A stretch of 64,000 bases of DNA from JAVJUV01 sp047314965 (lineage in GTDB: Bacteria; Pseudomonadota; Alphaproteobacteria; Rhodobacterales; Rhodobacteraceae). The stretch is from contig NZ_JBLBVK010000045.1 in NCBI RefSeq assembly GCF_047314965.1, positions 1-64,000 of the forward strand, read 5' to 3'. A model generated the notes under the pieces. That model worked only from the letters and a program-made list of their open reading frames with translations. It ran no database searches and was not told where the DNA came from. Positions 58,539 to 64,000 of the stretch are shown in pieces. Position 1 is the stretch's first letter; each line of letters starts with the position of its first letter. Made by a program: the position numbers and the translations under genes.

Positions 58539-61500
58539 TCACTCCGCGGCCAGCTGCTCCGACGGCGATCCGGTGCGGAATGCCGCCAGAAGCTCCTCTC
58601 GCTGCCGCGCGGCCGTTTTCGCGTTCGCCTCCTTCACAGGACCGAACCCGCTGATCCGAAGCGGCAATTCCGCCAATCCCACCGCGGCTTCCAGGTTGCG
58701 CCCCGGCGCCTTGAGAATTTCGGCCATATCGCGCTCGTACTGCCGCTGGAGACGCCGCTCCATCCGCCGTTCCGACGTATAGCCGAAGATGTTTAAGGGC
58801 GTGCCCCTCAGGACCTTCATCCGCGCCAGAAGCGGCCAGAGCGCCGCGAATCGTTCACCGAAAGCCCGCTTTCGCGGACGGCCATCGGCGTCGCGCCCCC
58901 CCAGTAGCGGCGGCGCAAGATGATAGGTCAGTTTCAGATCCCCTTCGAACGCCACTTCCGCCTTCGAACGGGTGTCCGCCAGAAGCCGCGCGACCTCGAA
59001 CTCGTCCTTCACGGCCAGCGCCTTGTGATACCCTTTCGCCACCGCTTCCTTCAGCCGGGGATCGTCCACCCGGTCGACCAGCTTGCGATACTTTTTCGCC
59101 AGCCGCGACGACTGGTAGTCGGCAAGATGCGCCTCGCGGAACGCGATCTTCTCCTCCAGCGTTTTGGGCAGATCCACAACGCCCGAGGCCAGGACCTTCT
59201 CCACCTCGCCCGGATTGAGCGCAGCCCAGCGTCCGATCTCGAAGGCGCGCCGGTTGTCCTGCACCTTCGCACCATTCAATTCGATCGCGCGCAGGATCGC
59301 ATCCCTGGCGACCGGGATTTGTCCCAGCTGCCACGACGCGCCGAAGACGATCATGTTCGAATAGATCGAATCCCCCAGCACCTTCTCGGCCAGCGCATTC
59401 GCGTCGAAGAGCGTCAGCCCGTCCTTAAGCCGCGCTTCCAGCGACAACTGAAGCCGGTCTCCCGGAATACGGAACTCGGGATGCCGCGTGAACTCTCCGG
59501 TCACGACCTCATGGCTGTTGACCACGCCACGGGTGCGTCCCGCAGCCATCAGCGCAATGGTCTTCGATGCGGCCGAAACCACGAGATCCCCTCCGATCAG
59601 CGTGTCGCATTCCCCGATGGCGACACGGATCGCACTGATATCGTCCGGCGTTTTCGCAAGCCGGCAGTGGATATGAACCGCGCCCCCTTTCTGGGCCAGG
59701 CCCGCCATCTCCATCATTCCGGCACCCTTGCCGTCCAGATGCGCCGCCATGGCCAGCACCGCGCCGATGGTCACCACGCCCGTGCCGCCCACGCCCGTGA
59801 TGACGACGTTATGGGTCAGGCCGATCTCCGGCAGCACCGGCTCGGGCAGATGCCCGGTGTCAATCTCCACCGTCGCGGCGCGGCGAAGCGATCCGCCCTC
59901 GACCGTGACGAAGGACGGGCAAAACCCTTTGAGGCAGGAGAAATCCTTGTTGCATGACGACTGGTCGACCGCGCGCTTGCGGCCCAGTTCCGTCTCGACA
60001 GGCACAAGGGAGACGCAGTTCGACTGCACCCCGCAATCGCCGCAACCCTCGCAGATATCCGTGTTGATGAAGACCCGTTTGTCGATATCCGGAAAAGCCC
60101 CGCGCTTGCGGCGGCGGCGTTTCTCGGCGGCGCAGGTCTGGATGTAGATGATCGCACTGACACCGGGGATATCGCGCATTCTGCGCTGAACCTGGCCCAA
60201 CTCCGCGCGCGGATGCCAGGTCACCTCCTTCGGAAACTCCTCCCGTCGGGGTTCCTCTTTCTCGTCGAAGACGACGGCCACCTGACGGACACCCATCGCC
60301 AGCAATTCGCGCGCAATGCGCTCGGGCGGCAGATCGCCGTCGTTGCCCTGCCCGCCGGTCATCGCGACGGCATCGTTATAGAGGATCTTGTAGGTGATGT
60401 TCACACCCGCCGCCAAGGCGGCGCGGATCGCCAGGATTCCCGAGTGATTGTAAGTTCCATCGCCGAGGTTCTGGAAGACATGGCCGGTCTTCGAGAAGGG
60501 CGCCTCGCCGATCCAGTTCGCGCCCTCGCCGCCCATATGGGTGAACCCGCTCGTCTCGCGGTCCATCCATTGCGCCATGAAATGGCAACCGATCCCGGCA
60601 TAGGCCCGGCTGCCGTCCGGAACCTTGGTCGACGTGTTGTGCGGACAGCCGGAACAGAAATAGGGCAGCCGCGACGCGATCTCGGGCGCGTTGTCGGCGC
60701 GTTTCGCCGCCTGCACGGTCTCCACGCCCGCGCGGATACGATCGGTGTCGCGCCCCTCGTCGACAAGGATACCACCGATCTTTTCTGCGATCATCGCCGG
60801 GTTCAGTGCGAACCGGGTCGGGAACAGTTCCTCGGCGTCCGGCGCGCCCTTGCGCCAGCCCCAGACACGGCGTCCCTTCCGGTCGTCGAAAATCGCCTCC
60901 TTGATCTGGACTTCGATCAGCTTGCGCTTTTCCTCGACCACCACGATCAGGTCCAGGCCCTCGGCCCAGTCGTGAAAACCCTTCATGTCCAGCGGAAAGG
61001 TCTGGCCCACCTTGTAGGTCGTGATACCCAGCCGCTCGGCCTCGGCCTCGTCGATCCCGAGAAGCCCGAGGGCATGAACAAGGTCCAGCCAGTTCTTGCC
61101 GGCCGCGACGAACCCGATCTTCGCGCCGGGCTTGCCCCAGACGCGACGGTCGATCCGGTTGGCATGGGAAAAGGCTTCGGCGGCAAAGCGCTTGTAGTCG
61201 ATGACCCGCGCCTCCTGCGGGATCCAGTGATCGCCAAGGCGGATGTTCAGCCCGCCTTCAGGCATGTCGAACTCGGGTGTGACAAAGGACATCCGGTCGG
61301 GCCTGCCGTCGACGACGCTGGTCACCTCGACGGTGTCCTTCATCAGCTTGAGACCGCTCCAAAGCCCCGAGAAACGGCTCAGCGCATATCCGTAAAGGCC
61401 GAAGTCGAGGATCTCCTGCACACCGGCCGGCGACAGGACCGGCATATAGGCATCCACTACCGCCCAGTCCGACTGGTGGCATGTGGTCGAGGATTCACCC

Positions 61501-61946
61501 GTGTGGTCGTCCCCCATCGCCATGAGAACCCCGCCGTAAGGGGAAGTGCCCGCCATGTTCGCGTGACGGATGGCATCGCCCGACCGGTCGACGCCGGGGC
61601 CCTTGCCGTACCACAGAGCGAAAACGCCATCGTACCTGCCCTCGCCCCGCAGTTGCGCCTGTTGCGTGCCCCAGACGGCCGTCGCGGCGAGATCCTCGTT
61701 CAGCCCGGCCTGAAAGACGATATCGGACGCCTCGAGGTCCGACTTCGCCTTCATCATCTGCTGGTCCACAGCTCCCAACGGAGACCCGCGATACCCCGTC
61801 ACATATCCCGCAGTGCTTAATCCGGCGGCCTTGTCCCGCGCCGATTGCATCAACATCAGGCGAACAAGCGCCTGGGTTCCGTTCAGAAGAACGCTGGATT
61901 GCGTCAGATCGTACTTGTCGTGCAATGTGACGTCGCGCGTACTCAT
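58539..61946 (-). CDS. iorAB: Fused indolepyruvate ferredoxin oxidoreductase (IorAB)
   Basis: The 1135-residue fusion has an N-terminal pyrimidine-binding region (GYVTGYRGSPLGAVDQQM), a TPP-binding region (GGQGNDGD in the second third), a Cys-rich ferredoxin-like patch (CEGCGDCGVQSNC near residue 635, then CNKDFSCLKGFCPSF near 667), and a C-terminal gamma-like domain beginning GVGGTGVVTIGAVLA. It oxidises arylpyruvates to acyl-CoA esters with ferredoxin as acceptor. It is divergent from the LysR gene and has an inverted-repeat operator in its promoter. Confidence 0.94.
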   Translation of the reverse strand: MSTRDVTLHDKYDLTQSSVLLNGTQALVRLMLMQSARDKAAGLSTAGYVTGYRGSPLGAVDQQMMKAKSDLEASDIVFQAGLNEDLAATAVWGTQQAQLRGEGRYDGVFALWYGKGPGVDRSGDAIRHANMAGTSPYGGVLMAMGDDHTGESSTTCHQSDWAVVDAYMPVLSPAGVQEILDFGLYGYALSRFSGLWSGLKLMKDTVEVTSVVDGRPDRMSFVTPEFDMPEGGLNIRLGDHWIPQEARVIDYKRFAAEAFSHANRIDRRVWGKPGAKIGFVAAGKNWLDLVHALGLLGIDEAEAERLGITTYKVGQTFPLDMKGFHDWAEGLDLIVVVEEKRKLIEVQIKEAIFDDRKGRRVWGWRKGAPDAEELFPTRFALNPAMIAEKIGGILVDEGRDTDRIRAGVETVQAAKRADNAPEIASRLPYFCSGCPHNTSTKVPDGSRAYAGIGCHFMAQWMDRETSGFTHMGGEGANWIGEAPFSKTGHVFQNLGDGTYNHSGILAIRAALAAGVNITYKILYNDAVAMTGGQGNDGDLPPERIARELLAMGVRQVAVVFDEKEEPRREEFPKEVTWHPRAELGQVQRRMRDIPGVSAIIYIQTCAAEKRRRRKRGAFPDIDKRVFINTDICEGCGDCGVQSNCVSLVPVETELGRKRAVDQSSCNKDFSCLKGFCPSFVTVEGGSLRRAATVEIDTGHLPEPVLPEIGLTHNVVITGVGGTGVVTIGAVLAMAAHLDGKGAGMMEMAGLAQKGGAVHIHCRLAKTPDDISAIRVAIGECDTLIGGDLVVSAASKTIALMAAGRTRGVVNSHEVVTGEFTRHPEFRIPGDRLQLSLEARLKDGLTLFDANALAEKVLGDSIYSNMIVFGASWQLGQIPVARDAILRAIELNGAKVQDNRRAFEIGRWAALNPGEVEKVLASGVVDLPKTLEEKIAFREAHLADYQSSRLAKKYRKLVDRVDDPRLKEAVAKGYHKALAVKDEFEVARLLADTRSKAEVAFEGDLKLTYHLAPPLLGGRDADGRPRKRAFGERFAALWPLLARMKVLRGTPLNIFGYTSERRMERRLQRQYERDMAEILKAPGRNLEAAVGLAELPLRISGFGPVKEANAKTAARQREELLAAFRTGSPSEQLAAE

Positions 61947-61976
61947 TTCCGCTCCCTTGCCGGCCTTCTATCATTA

Positions 61977-61997
61977 TAGGTCAAAATTCCTGACCTA
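61977..61997. promoter_or_regulatory. Perfect inverted repeat in the iorAB promoter region
   Basis: TAGGTCA-AAATTCC-TGACCTA is a 7-bp perfect palindrome with a 7-base centre, 30-50 bp upstream of the iorAB start. An internal TCA-N7-TGA gives T-N11-A, so a LysR-type factor is possible, as is a Lrp-type factor. The bound protein is not known. Confidence 0.5.
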
Positions 61998-62097
61998 CAA
62001 AATCAAACTTCGGTCACAAGCCTGTTTGCATTCGAGGTTACACAGCGGGTAAGCACTGAAAAGCCGTTACCGCCAACACGCACCGGATGGTACTGAG

Positions 62098-63009
62098 ATG
62101 GACTGGGATAAACTAAGAATATTTCACGCAGTCGCCGATGCTGGCAGCCTGACGCATGCGGGCGATACCCTGCACCTTAGCCAGTCGGCCGTCTCCCGCC
62201 AGATTCGGGCGCTGGAAGAGAGCCTGAATACCACGCTGTTCCACCGCCATGCGCGCGGACTGATTCTCACCGAGCAGGGCGAATTGCTGTTCGATGCCAC
62301 ATCCGCGATGAGCCGGCGGCTCGACACCGCCGAGGCCCGCATCCGCGACAGCGAGGAAGAGGTCTTCGGAGAACTTCGCGTCACCACGACCACCGGTTTC
62401 GGGTCGCTCTGGCTGGCCCCGCGCCTGCCGGCGCTCTACAAGAAATATCCGGACCTCAAGATCGACCTGATGCTGGAAGAGCGCGTCCTGGACCTACCGA
62501 TGCGGGAGGCCGACGTCGCGATCCGCATGAAAGAGCCAAGCCAGGCCGACCTGATCCGTCGCAAGCTGATGTCCGTTCACATGCGTCTTTACGCAACGCC
62601 GGGATACATCGCCGAAAACGGTATGCCCGAGTCGCTCGAACAACTCTCCCAGCACCGGCTGATCTGCCAGAACGTTCAGGCCACACAGGTCAGCGCCGGG
62701 GCTGAACTGGTGCGCGAGCTTCTCACGTATGACGTGCGCTCGACGCTGACGGTCAACAACTACTTCGGTGTTTTGCAGGCCACGCGCTCGGGACTTGGGA
62801 TTGGCGTCCTGCCTGACTACGTGGTCGAGGATTTCCCGGATATCCAGCGCGTCTTGCCTGAAGTCGAGTCCAAGGAAGTCCCCGTCTTCCTCGCCTATCC
62901 CGAAGAGTTGCGCCAGTCGCGCCGTATCTCGGCCTTCCGCGATTTCGTCACCGAGGAAATCATCGCACACCGCAAGAAAATGCGGCAGGAGAGCGAGAGC
63001 GGCGCCTAG
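62098..63009 (+). CDS. LsrB/VtlR-like LysR-family regulator
   Basis: The 303-residue regulator opens MDWDKLRIFHAVADAGSLTH and HLSQSAVSRQIRALE, then LFHRHARGLILTEQGELL, which I recall as closely matching the N terminus of Sinorhizobium LsrB and Brucella VtlR. The C-terminal sensor domain follows (GELRVTTTTGFGSLWLAPRL, DLIRRKLMSVHMRLYA); the only cysteine is Cys190. VtlR/LsrB proteins sit beside and activate CU-rich AbcR small RNAs in rhizobia. A candidate small RNA lies directly downstream here. Confidence 0.85.
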   Translation: MDWDKLRIFHAVADAGSLTHAGDTLHLSQSAVSRQIRALEESLNTTLFHRHARGLILTEQGELLFDATSAMSRRLDTAEARIRDSEEEVFGELRVTTTTGFGSLWLAPRLPALYKKYPDLKIDLMLEERVLDLPMREADVAIRMKEPSQADLIRRKLMSVHMRLYATPGYIAENGMPESLEQLSQHRLICQNVQATQVSAGAELVRELLTYDVRSTLTVNNYFGVLQATRSGLGIGVLPDYVVEDFPDIQRVLPEVESKEVPVFLAYPEELRQSRRISAFRDFVTEEIIAHRKKMRQESESGA

Positions 63010-63018
63010 ATAGGCAGC

Positions 63019-63035
63019 TATGCGCAAATCGCATA
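63019..63035. promoter_or_regulatory. Candidate LysR-type operator downstream of the LsrB-like gene
   Basis: TATGCG-CAAAT-CGCATA is a perfect 6-bp inverted repeat with a 5-base centre, containing the LysR-type T-N11-A spacing. It lies 10 bp after the LsrB-like stop and about 75 bp upstream of the predicted small-RNA start, within the usual range for LysR binding. Confidence 0.55.
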
Positions 63036-63099
63036 ACGGGTTTGCTTAACGATTAGGCGCCAAATGCTTGATCCAAAGCAGACTACGACCTAATTGCAC

Positions 63100-63173
63100 A
63101 TTCGAACGCAGCGGCCTCGCCGCTGTATTCTACCTCCCTGTTGGACTGGCCGGGCTTTGCCCGGCCTTTTTTT
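63100..63173 (+). ncRNA. Candidate CU-rich trans-acting small RNA (AbcR-like)
   Basis: The 5' end is uncertain. A possible promoter is TTGATC (63068-63073), 17-bp spacer, TAATTG (63091-63096, a weak -10), giving a start near 63103. The RNA would have a hairpin CAGCGGC-CTC-GCCGCTG (63109-63125), an unpaired stretch holding CTACCTCCCTG (63130-63140; CCTCCC can pair with Shine-Dalgarno sequences), and a terminator hairpin with a T7 run. Hairpin, anti-SD loop, terminator is the layout of AbcR-type Hfq-dependent RNAs. Position after an LsrB-like regulator supports this. I found no primary-sequence proof of family membership. Confidence 0.5.
63148..63173 (+). terminator. Strong intrinsic terminator of the candidate small RNA
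   Basis: GGCCGGGC-TTT-GCCCGGCC followed by seven T residues is the best intrinsic terminator in the window. It lies 138 bp after the LysR stop, too far for a usual gene end, which suggests that a separate transcript ends here. Confidence 0.95.
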
Positions 63174-63199
63174 ATTCCGGACCAAGTTGAATCGAACGC

Positions 63200-63269
63200 A
63201 TGGTTTTCATGCAGACTATTGATTTGCACGCGGGCAGCCTTCGTGGCATTCCCCGCCCGACATGCCACG
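63200..63269 (+). promoter_or_regulatory. Structured leader of the homocysteine methyltransferase gene
   Basis: The leader contains GCATG-GTTTT-CATGC (about 63198-63212) and an 8-bp stem CGTGGCAT/ATGCCACG (63242-63249 with 63262-63269). The stem's loop contains GCCCG (63255-63259), which can pair with CGGGC at 63231-63235, giving an H-type pseudoknot. It matches neither the SAM-II, SAH nor SAM/SAH consensus that I remember. A regulatory role is inference from the downstream gene. Confidence 0.4.
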
Positions 63270-63302
63270 GACAATCCGTCCACGGCGCAGGGAATTGACC
63301 AG

Positions 63303-64000
63303 ATGACAGATCGACTGACCCAGCTTCTGGAAACGCGCGACTGGATCCTGACGGACGGCGCCACCGGCACCAACCTGTTCAACATGGGGCTCGCGGCGGG
63401 CGACGCGCCCGAGTTCTGGAACGTCGACCATCCCGAAAAGATCACGACGCTCTACAAGGGAGCCATCGACGCGGGCAGCGACCTGTTCCTGACGAACACC
63501 TTCGGCGGCAATGCCTCGCGGCTGAAACTGCACAATGGACAGTCCCGCGTGCGCGAACTGAACCGCGCAGGGGCCGAGATCGGCCGGGAACTGGCCGACA
63601 AGGCCGGCCGCACCGTGATCGTGGCCGGGTCCATGGGGCCGACCGGCGAAATCATGGAACCGATGGGCCCGCTCTCCTATTCCGGCGCGGTCGAGATGTT
63701 CCACGAACAGGCCGAGGGCCTGAAGGAAGGCGGGGTGGACGTTCTGTGGGTCGAGACGATCAGTGCGCCCGAGGAATACAAGGCCGCCAGCGAAGCCGCG
63801 AAACTCGCAGGCATGCCGTGGTGTGGCACCATGTCCTTCGATACCGCCGGGCGGACCATGATGGGCCTGACCAGCCAGGGCATGAGCGAGATGGTAGAGA
63901 AACTGGACTATCCGCCGATCGCCTACGGCGCGAACTGCGGCGTAGGCGCCTCCGACCTTCTCCGCACCGTGCTGGGCTTCGTGGCGCAGGGTTCGGAGCG
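63303..64000 (+). CDS. bmt: Betaine-homocysteine S-methyltransferase-like protein (partial)
   Basis: The 232 visible residues run off the window. They begin MTDRLTQLLETRDWILTDG and contain DGATGTNLF, NTFGGNASRL, VAGSMGPTGEIMEPMGPLS, VLWVETISAPEEY and GANCGVGASDLL, whose Cys is the first zinc ligand of the homocysteine methyltransferase fold; the C-terminal CC pair lies beyond the edge. AGGGA lies 10 bp upstream of the ATG. It would methylate homocysteine to methionine using betaine or a related donor. The name bmt is by resemblance to Rhodobacteraceae genes. Confidence 0.88.
   Translation, partial: MTDRLTQLLETRDWILTDGATGTNLFNMGLAAGDAPEFWNVDHPEKITTLYKGAIDAGSDLFLTNTFGGNASRLKLHNGQSRVRELNRAGAEIGRELADKAGRTVIVAGSMGPTGEIMEPMGPLSYSGAVEMFHEQAEGLKEGGVDVLWVETISAPEEYKAASEAAKLAGMPWCGTMSFDTAGRTMMGLTSQGMSEMVEKLDYPPIAYGANCGVGASDLLRTVLGFVAQGSE

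Noticed and set aside
63174..63302. SAM-II, SAH or SAM/SAH riboswitch before the methyltransferase gene
   Set aside because: The conserved cores that I know for these classes are not present. Only a generic pseudoknot-like fold is supported, so no named class is called.

Overview
This 64 kb window is chromosomal DNA from a GC-rich alphaproteobacterium, most likely a member of the Rhodobacteraceae (Roseobacter/Rhodobacter group). The support is the gene order dusB(nifR3)-ntrB-ntrC-ntrY-ntrX-trkA-trkH-hfq-hflX, an alphaproteobacterial SOS box (GAAC-N7-GAAC) before lexA, an NtrC without the GAFTGA loop, a gene-transfer-agent-type endolysin/holin pair, a fused indolepyruvate oxidoreductase and a betaine-homocysteine methyltransferase-like gene. 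I see no insertion sequence, CRISPR array, rRNA or tRNA.

Layout. 0-2.4 kb: the end of an unidentified gene, a hydratase-family gene and membrane urate oxidase puuD. 2.4-12.2 kb: an organic-acid island with a CaiB-type CoA transferase coupled to a citrate-synthase-family lyase, a divergent sensor operon (periplasmic binding protein, TctE kinase, TctD regulator), the TctCBA transporter and a coupled AtuA-like/DUF4387 pair. 12.2-19.4 kb: a Ysc84-like lipoprotein, an FMN glutamate-synthase-like protein, a 3-hydroxyisobutyrate-dehydrogenase-family enzyme, a penicillin-acylase-family hydrolase and a Hint-domain protein. 19.4-31.8 kb: the hflX-hfq-trkHA-ntrXYCB-dusB block, interrupted by one opposing cupin gene. 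32-37 kb: ispF-pgpA-pncC, amtB, a Tat-exported peptide-type binding protein and an acetyltransferase. 37-46.8 kb: a divergent polysaccharide deacetylase with a TTG start, trpG-trpD-ung-trpC-moaC-moeA, lexA and convergent comEC. 46.8-50.5 kb: gltX, gltA and an enoyl-CoA hydratase. 50.5-55.4 kb: ccmH, ccmF and ccmE with a lysis cassette and small membrane proteins inserted between ccmF and ccmE. 55.5-62 kb: argC, murI, an acyltransferase and iorAB. 62-64 kb: a LsrB/VtlR-like LysR regulator, a candidate CU-rich small RNA, and the start of a homocysteine methyltransferase gene behind a structured leader.

How the parts fit. Nitrogen sensing (NtrBC, NtrYX) and AmtB lie within 10 kb of each other. 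DNA uptake (comEC), SOS control (lexA) and particle-release lysis genes lie within 10 kb, functions linked in gene-transfer-agent biology. The organic-acid island combines uptake, sensing and apparent CoA-dependent catabolism of a tricarboxylate-like compound. Six intergenic copies of a hairpin-rich repeat, all in the same orientation, punctuate the window; two directly abut start codons inside operons.

All calls come from reading the sequence; no database searches were run. Start codons were moved from the longest possible reading frame where ribosome binding sites, overlaps or family length argued for it.
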